From Acidobacteriota bacterium (GTDB lineage: Bacteria; Acidobacteriota; Thermoanaerobaculia; Multivoradales; Multivoraceae): a stretch of 64,000 bases of DNA. How positions within the stretch are numbered: the first letter of the stretch is position 1; each line of letters opens with the position of its first letter. Of this stretch, positions 24,044 to 31,312 are shown piece after piece. Below the pieces are notes generated by a model. The model saw only the letters and a program-made list of their open reading frames with translations, had not been told where the DNA came from and ran no database searches. The DNA lies in assembly GCA_028875725.1 (NCBI GenBank), contig JAPPCR010000015.1:558001-622000 (forward strand). Reading direction: 5' to 3'. The translations under genes were made by a program, and so were the position numbers.

Positions 24044-25975
24044 ATGATCCGAACCCTGGTCGCCTGGACCGGTGTGCTGGTCCTGGGGTCGACGCTGGCG
24101 GCGCAGGAAGGCGAGTGGCCGTACTTCGGCGGCGACCGCACCTTCAAGCGCTACTCGCCGCTCGACCGGATCGACGCCTCGAACGTCGGCGATCTGCGCA
24201 TCGTGTGGCGACGGCCGGGTCTGGAACCGGAACTCAAGGAGGAGTTTCCCGAACTGCGCCCGGGCAACAACCTGCGATCGACGCCCATCATGGTTGAAGG
24301 TCGCCTCTTCCTGACCAACCTCGTCGGCCTGCTGCGCGCCGTCGACCCGGCGAGCGGCGAGACCCTGTGGTCTCAGGCGCCGTTCGAGCCGACGATCGAA
24401 GAGGCGCGCGGCCTGAGCCCTCGAGGCGTCGACCTCTGGACGGGCGGCGAGCAGCAACGACTGTTCCTCGCACGCGAGAACTACCTGTACTCGATCCACG
24501 CATCGAGTGGCGAGCTCGACGGCGACTTCGGCGACCAGGGACGCGTCAGCCTCCGCCTCCCGGGACCGCTGGCAGGCGATTTCACCTGGACTGCCGGGCC
24601 GATCGTCGTGGGCGACGTCGTCGTGGTGGCCGGATACACCGGAGGCGCCGGCGACAGCGGCAGCAAGAAGGAGGCGACGCCGGAGGATGTGCGCGGCTAC
24701 GATGTCCGCACGGGCCGCCGGCTGTGGACCTTCCACGTCGTGCCGCGGCCAGGCGAGCCGGGCCACGAGACCTGGGGCGACGGCTCGTGGGAGTACTCGG
24801 GTGACCTCGGGTCGTGGTGCTGCCTGTCGGCCGACGAGGAACTGGGCCACGTCTACGTCCAGCTCTCGGCCCCGACCGCGGCGTACTACGGCGGCCACCG
24901 GCCCGGCGACAACCTGTACTCCAACTCGCTCGTGGCGCTGAACGCCAGGACGGGCGAGCGGGTCTGGCACTTTCAGATGGTGCGCCACGACGTCTGGGAA
25001 TGGGACACGGTCGGTCCGGCGACCCTCGGCGAGATCACGGTCGACGGGAGGCGGATCGACGCCGTCATGCAGCCCTCGAAGACCGGCTTCCTCTACGTCT
25101 TCGATCGCCGTACCGGGGAGCCGGTGTGGCCGATCGAGGAGAGGGTCGTGCCCGGCTCACGGGTCCCCGGGGAACGACTGTCGCCGACCCAGCCCTTCCC
25201 GACGAAGCCGCCGCCCTTCGACCGGCAGGGATTCGTGGAGGACGACCTGATCGACTTCACGCCGGAGCTCCGGGCGCGGGCCCTGGAGCTCGTCAAGCCC
25301 TTCCGGCTCGGGCCGATCTTCACGCCGCCCGGCCTGATGGACGACGAGCAGGGGAAGATCGGCACTCTGACGAATCCGGGTTTCTGGGGAACCGGGAACT
25401 GGCACACCGGCGCCTTCGATCCCGAGACCGGCGTCTACTACGCCGTGTCCCACACCTGGCCGAGCGTGTACTCCCTGAAACAGCCGGAAGCCAGCGACGC
25501 CACGCTCGGCTACGTCATGGGGTACGACGCGCCCGATGTGCCGACCCTCGACGGACTCCCGATCGTGAAACCACCCTATGGTCGGATCACCGCAATCGAT
25601 CTGCATCGCGGCGAGCATGTGTGGATGGCAGCCAACGGCGATGGGCCTCGAGACCATCCCCTGCTCGAGGGCCTCGACGTGCCGCCCCTGGGGGTCGCCG
25701 GGCGGCCGGCGCCGCTGGTGACGAAGACGCTGCTGTTCATCGGTGAAGGCAGCGATGCCATCCCCGGCATCGAGGGGGAAGAAGGCCGCTACTGGGGCAG
25801 GAAGTTCCGCGCCTACGACAAGTCCACGGGCGAAGTGGTGTGGGAGACCGAGCTGCCCTCCGGTACCACCGGTGCGCCGATAACCTACTTGCACGAAGGT
25901 CGCCAGTTCATCGTCGTCGCGATCGGCGGCAACGAGTCCCCGGCGGAGTTCGTGGCGTTTGGAGTCCACCCATGA
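24044..25975 (+). CDS. PQQ-dependent dehydrogenase (eight-bladed quinoprotein)
   Basis: A 643-residue exported quinoprotein. After a signal peptide (MIRTLVAWTGVLVLG to LAAQEG) it shows EWPYFGGDRTFKRYSPLDRIDASNV, repeated Trp-docking blades, WGDGSWEYSGD, YYGGHRPGDNLYSNSLVALNARTGERVWHFQMVRHDVWEWD, and a C-terminal GAPITYLHEGRQFIVVAIGG. These are characteristic of membrane-type glucose/polyol PQQ dehydrogenases, which oxidise sugars or alcohols in the periplasm. Adjacent Cys259-Cys260 (GSWCCLSADEE) occur where relatives have other residues. The ATG has no clear ribosome-binding site; a TTG at 24026 is an alternative. The cupin gene overlaps its stop (ATGA). PQQ synthesis genes are not in the window. 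Confidence 0.85.
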   Translation: MIRTLVAWTGVLVLGSTLAAQEGEWPYFGGDRTFKRYSPLDRIDASNVGDLRIVWRRPGLEPELKEEFPELRPGNNLRSTPIMVEGRLFLTNLVGLLRAVDPASGETLWSQAPFEPTIEEARGLSPRGVDLWTGGEQQRLFLARENYLYSIHASSGELDGDFGDQGRVSLRLPGPLAGDFTWTAGPIVVGDVVVVAGYTGGAGDSGSKKEATPEDVRGYDVRTGRRLWTFHVVPRPGEPGHETWGDGSWEYSGDLGSWCCLSADEELGHVYVQLSAPTAAYYGGHRPGDNLYSNSLVALNARTGERVWHFQMVRHDVWEWDTVGPATLGEITVDGRRIDAVMQPSKTGFLYVFDRRTGEPVWPIEERVVPGSRVPGERLSPTQPFPTKPPPFDRQGFVEDDLIDFTPELRARALELVKPFRLGPIFTPPGLMDDEQGKIGTLTNPGFWGTGNWHTGAFDPETGVYYAVSHTWPSVYSLKQPEASDATLGYVMGYDAPDVPTLDGLPIVKPPYGRITAIDLHRGEHVWMAANGDGPRDHPLLEGLDVPPLGVAGRPAPLVTKTLLFIGEGSDAIPGIEGEEGRYWGRKFRAYDKSTGEVVWETELPSGTTGAPITYLHEGRQFIVVAIGGNESPAEFVAFGVHP

Positions 25976-26409
25976 AGAGAAGCGTCCTGATCATCCTCTG
26001 TGCAACGGTCCTCGGGAGTTTCATGGTGGCCGCAAGCGACGAAACCGTTCGGCCCGCCAAGATCAGCAAGCCGGAACTCGGCGGCAAGATCTTCGAGCGC
26101 CCGGACGTGGTCGAGCAGACCCACGCCGACGGGCATGTGACGCAGACGGCCACGTCGCTGGTCTCGAGCGACAGGAGCTTCTCATCCGGCATGTACAAGT
26201 CCGGGAAAACACGGATAGAGATCACTCAGCCGTACGGTGTCGACGAGTTCATGTACTTCCTCGAAGGCGGCGTCACTCTGACGTCCTCAGACGGGACGGA
26301 GCTCGTGATCAACGCCGGCGAGGCGGTGACGGTGCCGAAAGAGTGGACCGGAGTCTTCGAAACGGACGGCTACACGAAGATCTGGGTCATCTACTCCCCG
26401 CGTGAGTAG
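25972..26409 (+). CDS. Small exported cupin protein
   Basis: A 145-residue protein with signal peptide MKRSVLIILCATVLGSFMVAAS and one cupin domain: GVDEFMYFLEGGVTLTSSDGTELVINAGEAVTVPKEWTGVFET. The spacing resembles cupin_3 (ureidoglycine-aminohydrolase-like) proteins, but the canonical metal-binding His residues of the first cupin motif are replaced, so metal binding is doubtful. ATG overlaps the TGA of the quinoprotein gene, indicating coupling. The partner enzyme could oxidise a sugar whose product is bound or processed here, which is inference. Confidence 0.75.
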   Translation: MKRSVLIILCATVLGSFMVAASDETVRPAKISKPELGGKIFERPDVVEQTHADGHVTQTATSLVSSDRSFSSGMYKSGKTRIEITQPYGVDEFMYFLEGGVTLTSSDGTELVINAGEAVTVPKEWTGVFETDGYTKIWVIYSPRE

Positions 26410-26445
26410 ACAGTCCGTGAGGGCACGAAACAGGGAGAAGAAGCC

Positions 26446-28005
26446 ATGCGCATTCTCAGGACCGCTCTGTCGATCGCGTTGGCTGCGGTCCTCGCGACAC
26501 ATTTACCACCCGCATACGGGCAATCGTCCGATGACGAGTTCGTCGACCTGGCGGCTGATGTCGTGCGGGACAAGATTCGGGGCGGACTACTCGGCCAGAT
26601 GCTCGGGAACCTGAACGGGATACCTCACGAGCATCGCTACATCAGCGAACCAGGAGACGTATCGGAATACACGCCCGCTCTACCCACCGGCGCCAGGACT
26701 GACGACGACACCGATTTCGAGTGGGTCTACATCGATGCGATGCAGCGGGATGGAACGCTCTTCCTGCCGTCAGACACGATCGCGGAACTGTGGAAGACGC
26801 GAATCAACCGCAACATCTGGTGCTCGAACCAGTACGCTCGTGTGTTGATGGATCTCGACTTCGATCCGCCCATGACCGGCAACATCGTGCTGAATCCCTG
26901 GGCCGAGTTCAACATCTCTGGACAGTTCCTCAGCGAGACGTTCGGCTTGATAGCGCCCGGAATGCCCCGGACCGCGGGAAAGATCGGGCTCCACTACACC
27001 CATGTAGCCATTGACGGAGAGCCTGCGCAATCGACTCAACTCTTCACGGCCATGATCTCTACTGCGTTCCTGACGGACGACCTGTCCGCGATCCTGGATG
27101 CGGGAGTCGCGGCACTGGACCCGGAGAGCGTGTTCAACGAGATCATCCGCGACGTTCGGGCCTGGCATCGGCAGTACCCTGACGACTGGCGCGCCGCCCG
27201 CCTGAAGGTCAAGGAGAAGTACAGTCGTCACGACGGTGCGATGCGCGACAGGAACGGTTACGAGCTGAACGGCGCATCGACGATCGCCGCGTTGCTGTAC
27301 GGCGACGGCGACTTCGCGGAGACCCTTCGATTCGCCTTCAACTTCGGCTGGGACGCCGACAACAACGCCGCCACGGCCGGGACCATCGCCGGCGTCGTGA
27401 AGGGGTATCGCTGGATGATGTCCCAGGAATGGGAGATTCGCGATCGGTACGCGAATACCACCCGCGATCTCATGCCCAAGGACGAGACCATTACGTCCTT
27501 TGCCGACAGGTTGATCAGCCTCGCGGAACACGTGATCGTCGAGAACGGCGGCCAGCGAGTCGCCGATGCGCGTGGAGCGGTCTATCGCATTCCTGTCGAG
27601 AACCCGTCGAACGTATCCCCCTTGCCTTCCCTCTCGGATGAAACGCAGCGACTGCAGGCGGAACTGGGGGATGCCGTGGAGGCTTCCCTACTGTCCGCAC
27701 AGGACCGCAAGACGCGCGCTCGCGCCGCCTATCTGGCGATCGCAACGGGGCTCGCGATCGACTTTCAGCAGAGTCACCCGACCGAATGGTCGCGGGCGCT
27801 TGAAGACCTGAACGCCTATCCTCAGGTGGCGCAGGTTCTCTACCATCACTCTCCGGTTCCAGCGGCCGAACTGATACGGGAGCACGCAGGTCGCGTGGGG
27901 TTCACGGAGCCCAAGCGCCAGGGACAGGGCAGGTCGGCCCAGCAGTGGCTGTGGGAGAGCACGTACAGACAGACCATCGACGACAGCGAGGCAAGGAGAG
28001 ACTGA
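26446..28005 (+). CDS. Exported ADP-ribosylglycohydrolase-fold protein
   Basis: A 519-residue protein with a signal peptide (to PAYGQ) and the ADP-ribosylglycohydrolase (DraG/ARH) core: KIRGGLLGQMLGN, TDDDTDFEW (Asp86-88, Asp90) and FGWDADNNAATAG (Asp303 and Asp305), which are the two acidic motifs that bind the dinuclear Mg site. Members usually remove ADP-ribose from proteins in the cytosol. Here export implies a different substrate, perhaps an N-glycosidic nucleoside or sugar. Residues 380-519 form an extra helical region. Good ribosome-binding site GGAGAAG. Followed 4 bases later by the TauD-type gene. This part of the cluster has somewhat lower G/C bias. Confidence 0.8.
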   Translation: MRILRTALSIALAAVLATHLPPAYGQSSDDEFVDLAADVVRDKIRGGLLGQMLGNLNGIPHEHRYISEPGDVSEYTPALPTGARTDDDTDFEWVYIDAMQRDGTLFLPSDTIAELWKTRINRNIWCSNQYARVLMDLDFDPPMTGNIVLNPWAEFNISGQFLSETFGLIAPGMPRTAGKIGLHYTHVAIDGEPAQSTQLFTAMISTAFLTDDLSAILDAGVAALDPESVFNEIIRDVRAWHRQYPDDWRAARLKVKEKYSRHDGAMRDRNGYELNGASTIAALLYGDGDFAETLRFAFNFGWDADNNAATAGTIAGVVKGYRWMMSQEWEIRDRYANTTRDLMPKDETITSFADRLISLAEHVIVENGGQRVADARGAVYRIPVENPSNVSPLPSLSDETQRLQAELGDAVEASLLSAQDRKTRARAAYLAIATGLAIDFQQSHPTEWSRALEDLNAYPQVAQVLYHHSPVPAAELIREHAGRVGFTEPKRQGQGRSAQQWLWESTYRQTIDDSEARRD

Positions 28006-28009
28006 CATC

Positions 28010-28897
28010 ATGGACATGCAAACCGCTTCCGAAACGCTCCCCGATGGAACGCCCACCGCCGTCTCCATCGAGATCCGACCCCTGACTCCGCATATCGGCG
28101 CGGAGATCGAGGGAGTCGACCTGTCCCGGCCGCTCTCCCAGTCGCAGCAGGACAAGATCAGGCGGGCCTGGCTGGACTGGCAGGTGCTGGTCTTCCGCAA
28201 CCAGGAGCTCACCCGCGAGCAGCACAAGGACTTCGGCCGGTCCTTCGGCCCGCTGCACGTCCACCCGCTGCACAAGAGCGCCGAGTACGAGGGCGGGCAC
28301 GACCCGGAGATCCTCGTCATCAAGACCACGCAGAAGTCGAAGTACACGTCGGGCGACGGCTGGCACACCGACGTGTCCTGCGACGAGAAGCCGCCGATGG
28401 CGTCGATGCTCTACATCAAGGAGATTCCCGAGTGCGGCTCGGGAGGCGACACGCTATTCGCCGACATGTACCGCGCCTACGAGACGCTCTCTGGGCGGAT
28501 GCAGCAGTTCCTCGAGGGTCTCGTGGCCGTGCACGACGGCGCACTGCCCTACATCGGAAAGTACGGCTACGCGGCCCCCGACGGAAAGCAGTACCCGAGG
28601 ACCGAGCACCCCGTTGTCATCCGCCATCCCGAGACGGGCCGCAAGGCCCTGTTCGTCAACAGCGGCTTCACCTCACACATCCGCCGTATGCGTCGATGGG
28701 AGAGCCGGGGCCTGCTCGACATGCTCTTCAGGCACATCGCCACGACCGTCTCCCTGACCTGTCGCGTACGCTGGGAGCCCAATACGCTCACCCTCTGGGA
28801 CAACCGTTGCACCCAGCATCACGCCGTGTGGGACTACTACCCGCAGTCCCGCTTCGGCGAGCGGGTCTCGATCGTGGGTGACCGGCCGGTCGCCTAG
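28010..28897 (+). CDS. TauD/TfdA-family Fe(II)/2-oxoglutarate dioxygenase
   Basis: A 295-residue cytosolic oxygenase. His119 and Asp121 in GWHTDVSC are the first two iron ligands; the third His is in the C-terminal NRCTQHHAVWDYYPQSRFGERVSI, where Arg residues bind 2-oxoglutarate. HIGAEIEGVDLSRPLS and VLVFRNQELT at the N-terminus are standard. The family hydroxylates sulfonates, aryloxyacids or related compounds, releasing sulfite, aldehyde or phenol; the substrate is not evident. AGGAGA is 10 nt upstream. Convergent with the selenoprotein gene, 13 bases apart. Confidence 0.9.
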   Translation: MDMQTASETLPDGTPTAVSIEIRPLTPHIGAEIEGVDLSRPLSQSQQDKIRRAWLDWQVLVFRNQELTREQHKDFGRSFGPLHVHPLHKSAEYEGGHDPEILVIKTTQKSKYTSGDGWHTDVSCDEKPPMASMLYIKEIPECGSGGDTLFADMYRAYETLSGRMQQFLEGLVAVHDGALPYIGKYGYAAPDGKQYPRTEHPVVIRHPETGRKALFVNSGFTSHIRRMRRWESRGLLDMLFRHIATTVSLTCRVRWEPNTLTLWDNRCTQHHAVWDYYPQSRFGERVSIVGDRPVA

Positions 28898-28910
28898 ATG
28901 GTCGGAGAGC

Positions 28911-30062
28911 TTACTTCCGTCGATCGATCATCTTCTTGAAGTGGGCGGCACCGTTCATCTCCGGTACCCGTCCCACTCCCGGTCCCATGTCCGGCAGGAC
29001 CGGGAAACCGGCTTCAACCCGGAAGTCGAAGCTCCGCGACTGAGGCAGACCGCACTCCACGTCGTCGCAGGCCTGCCAACGGACCCTGCCGCTGATGTCG
29101 ACATGGCGCTTGCCGTCGGCCTTCTGCATGGCCCTGCCGTTCTGCGCGATCGGTAGCCGCAGCACCACGTCGCCCTCGTAGACCTCGAGGGTGTCGCCCG
29201 ACCCGGCGAGGGTCAACCTGGAAGTAGGCGGCGCAACCAGCGTGCGGCTGATGATGCCGGGAGCGTCGTCGACTTCGATCGTGGCGGCGACCAGAGCGTC
29301 CGGCACCGGCTCGCCGTAGAGATGTTGCCCTTCGGGCACCCGGAAGGTCGCGACGATCTCGTGAAGGACGCCCGAGAGCAGCCGGTCGGCGTCGAGGCGC
29401 ACGTCGACACTCACCTCCTCAGCCGGGCTGGGCGCGGGCTCGACCTCGAACCTTCGGCCGAGAGCCGCGGCGAGGAGCTGCTCGGATCCGAATCTCGCAC
29501 CGAAGTTGCGCTCGAAGAACTTGGCGACGATCATGCCGTCGGCATCGATCGCGTAGGCCCCGGGGAAGGGGATCCCGTACCAGGGATGCTCGTCGGGCGG
29601 GATCAGCGTGTTGAGGATCCCGAACGCGCGAATCACCTCGCTGTTCGGGTCCGAGAGCATGGTGAACGTGACGCCCATGGCCTTCGCGTAGTCGGCGAGC
29701 GCATCCACCTCGTCATAGGTCAGGGTGTAGAGCTTGACCCCGGCGGCATCGAAAGCCGGCATCCCCCGCTCCAGCTCGACCAGCTGGGTTCGGCAGGGGG
29801 GTCACCACACCGCCGATCGGGAAAAGACCAGAACCGCCGGCTGGCCGCCGCGGTCGGCATGCAGTTCGACCGAGCGACCGTGCTGGTCGACCGCGACCAC
29901 GTCGGGCAGTCGCGTGCCGATCTCGGGACCGGTCGGAAAACCGCCGAGGGGAATGCGACGGGACCTCGTGTTTGGAGCCAGCGGCATGAGGAAGCCGTCG
30001 GCGTCGTCGAAGTAGCCGGGGGGACCGGCCTCGCTTCCTCGTGTATCTACCTTGATCTCCAT
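28911..30062 (-). CDS. Predicted selenoprotein: peroxiredoxin-like domain (UxxC) fused to a DsbD-alpha-like domain
   Basis: Read through one in-frame TGA (29802-29804), this is a 383-residue protein. Residues 50-190 form an AhpC/TSA-like thioredoxin fold: GTRLPDVVAVDQHGRSV, PAVLVFSRSAVW, then the TGA codon, then PPCRTQLVELERGMPAF, AGVKLYTLTYDE and FTMLSDPNSEVIRAFGI. The TGA falls exactly on the catalytic Cys position of W-C-x-x-C, giving Sec87-Pro-Pro-Cys90. From about 195 to the end a beta-rich domain ends ISGRVRWQACDDVECGLPQ, like the thiol-disulfide N-terminal domain of DsbD. A bacterial-type SECIS hairpin follows the TGA directly. No signal peptide is seen. Translation from ATG 30062 or GTG 30077. 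A nonsense mutation is the alternative, but the perfect frame and hairpin argue against it. Likely role: reduction of peroxides or disulfides. Confidence 0.8.
29763..29804 (-). promoter_or_regulatory. bSECIS element with its UGA codon
   Basis: Directly after the TGA (29802-29804, minus strand) the transcript can fold with an outer stem of five C (29801-29797) pairing five G (29767-29763), extended by GC pairs. An inner stem CCAGCU/AGCUGG (29787-29782 with 29776-29771) is capped by the 5-nt loop GGUCG. The loop G lies 21 nt after UGA. E. coli fdhF has a similar apical GGUC in its SelB-binding loop, so this fits the known bacterial SECIS geometry. Confidence 0.75.
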
Positions 30063-30169
30063 TCGCACACTGTACACGCGACGAGAAACCGCCGATGGCG
30101 TCGGGTGGGCGGAGGAGTGCGGCGCGGCCGATGCAGCCGAGCTGCTGCGACGGAGAGCCTGGCAGCCGC

Positions 30170-30175
30170 TATACT
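30170..30175 (+). promoter_or_regulatory. Likely -10 box of the tRNA-Glu promoter
   Basis: TATACT lies 46 bases before the mature tRNA 5' end, a usual distance. No clear -35 is seen. The 159 bases between the selenoprotein start (30062) and the tRNA hold no other gene I can support. Confidence 0.35.
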
Positions 30176-30221
30176 CCGCGGCTCGACAGCGGTCGGCACC
30201 GCAGCCACGGCCCGAATCCGC

Positions 30222-30298
30222 GTCCCCATCGTCTAGCCAGGTCAGGACTCCAGCCTTTCAAGCTGGCAACACGGGTTCGAATCCCGTTGGGGACGCCA
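30222..30298 (+). tRNA. tRNA-Glu(TTC)
   Basis: A 77-nt tRNA with encoded CCA. Acceptor stem GTCCCCA pairs with TGGGGAC; discriminator G, then CCA (30296-30298). The anticodon arm is CCAGC / loop CTTTCAA / GCTGG, giving anticodon TTC, which reads GAA/GAG. The T arm is ACGGG TTCGAAT CCCGT. It decodes Glu, not selenocysteine. It is followed at once by a 24-bp palindrome. Confidence 0.95.
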
Positions 30299-30319
30299 TC
30301 GCGCCTGCAGGCGCGATGG
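30296..30319. terminator. 24-bp perfect palindrome at the tRNA 3' end
   Basis: A perfect self-complementary sequence built on CGCGCCTGCAGGCGCG begins with the CCA of the tRNA. As RNA it forms a strong hairpin abutting the tRNA, suited to termination or to setting the 3' end for processing. No T-run follows. Confidence 0.5.
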
Positions 30320-30478
30320 CGGCCCCAGCGGGATCTCGGCGGCGCGGCCGAGCCTGCGGCTCGGACGCGTGCGAACGAATCCCAAGCAAGACCAACACAC
30401 GCCGAAGGCGCGAGGGCGGCCCCAGCGGGATCTCGGCGGCGCGGCCGAGCCTGCGGCTCGGACGCGTGCGAACGAATC
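30318..30478. repeat. 64-bp perfect direct repeat (30318-30381 and 30415-30478)
   Basis: Two identical 64-base copies separated by 33 bases fill most of the gap between tRNA-Glu and the convergent SDR gene. Each contains the hairpin CCGAGCC-TGC-GGCTCGG. Exact identity suggests recent duplication, or a conserved intergenic element of this genome. It could act as a bidirectional terminator, and a location beside a tRNA is typical of integration scars. No protein gene is seen between 30299 and 30494. Confidence 0.85.
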
Positions 30479-30494
30479 GTCGCCCCTCGCCGCC

Positions 30495-31256
30495 TCAGTT
30501 CCACCAGGGCTTGTCGTTGTACGAGCGCAGGTCCAGCTCGAAGGTCCAGGTAGATCGATGCTGCCGGACGAGATGGAGATAGGTCTCCGCCACCTGCTCG
30601 GGAAGGATGAGGCCGTCTACCGCTCCCTTCGTGCTCCGGAGGGCCTCGTAGCGCTCCGGACCGAGCATCTTGCCCAGCGTGTCCGGTGCGTCGACCGAAC
30701 CATCGACGAGCACATGCGCCACATGGATTCCCTTTGAGGAGAACTCGGCGTTCAGGGTCTGGCAGAGCAGGCGTCGCCCGCCCATCGCGGCCGCGTGGGA
30801 GTGCTGCCCGGCGTTGCCGCGCGCCGCGGCTGTGGCCGACGTCACGATCAGCGTTCCCTGGCCTCGCCCGACCATGCGCGGCAAGAGTACGGAGGCGGTC
30901 CGGAAGAGGCCGAACGTCGCCATGCGCCAGCCGAGCTCGAAGGCCTTGTAGCTGGTATCGGTGAGCTCCCGATTGCCGATCTGGGCGCCGAGGTTGTAGA
31001 TCATCACTTCGATCGGGCCGATCTCCTCCTCCACCTGGACAATCTGATCCTCGATGACGTGGTCCTTGACGGCGTTCAGGAGAAAGCCGGACGCCTCGCC
31101 TCCCTCCTCGTGGATGCCGGCGACCAACGCGTTCAGCCCGTCTTCGTCGCTCCGCCGACAGAGAACCGCGTGGTACCCCTCGCGAGCAAACCTCCTGCCC
31201 GCAGTACCACCGATTCCGGCGCCGGCGCCCATGACAAAGCAAACTGGTTTCGTCAT
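30495..31256 (-). CDS. SDR-like protein lacking the catalytic Tyr-Lys pair
   Basis: A 253-residue short-chain dehydrogenase-like protein. The nucleotide-binding end is intact (VCFVMGAGAGIGGTAGRRFA, then MIYNLGAQIG in place of NNAG). In the catalytic region, however, IVTSATAAARGNAGQHSHAAAMGGRRLLCQTL has His where Tyr is expected and Gly where Lys is expected. The GIHVAHVLVDGSVD stretch is typical of a subgroup of SDRs that also deviates at Tyr. It may act as a pseudo-enzyme or use another mechanism. The start has GGAGGAAGG. It is transcribed towards the 64-bp repeat. Confidence 0.8.
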   Translation of the reverse strand: MTKPVCFVMGAGAGIGGTAGRRFAREGYHAVLCRRSDEDGLNALVAGIHEEGGEASGFLLNAVKDHVIEDQIVQVEEEIGPIEVMIYNLGAQIGNRELTDTSYKAFELGWRMATFGLFRTASVLLPRMVGRGQGTLIVTSATAAARGNAGQHSHAAAMGGRRLLCQTLNAEFSSKGIHVAHVLVDGSVDAPDTLGKMLGPERYEALRSTKGAVDGLILPEQVAETYLHLVRQHRSTWTFELDLRSYNDKPWWN

Positions 31257-31312
31257 CCTTCCTCCCTGCGTAATCAGCGACTTCCAGACTGAGCCGACTG
31301 ATCGGTCGGACG

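Noticed and set aside
22910..24988. Long minus-strand frame opposite the serine hydrolase and quinoprotein genes
   Set aside because: It is a high-GC shadow frame with no domain, signal peptide or ribosome-binding site; the plus strand has two well-supported genes.
29802..29804. Treating the TGA in the peroxiredoxin-like gene as a nonsense mutation or sequencing error
   Set aside because: It falls exactly at the catalytic Cys, the frame is otherwise intact on both sides, and a SECIS-like hairpin follows directly.
30222..30298. tRNA near the selenoprotein gene as tRNA-Sec (selC)
   Set aside because: The anticodon is TTC and the acceptor arm has the ordinary seven pairs; tRNA-Sec has anticodon TCA and a longer acceptor arm. 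It is tRNA-Glu.
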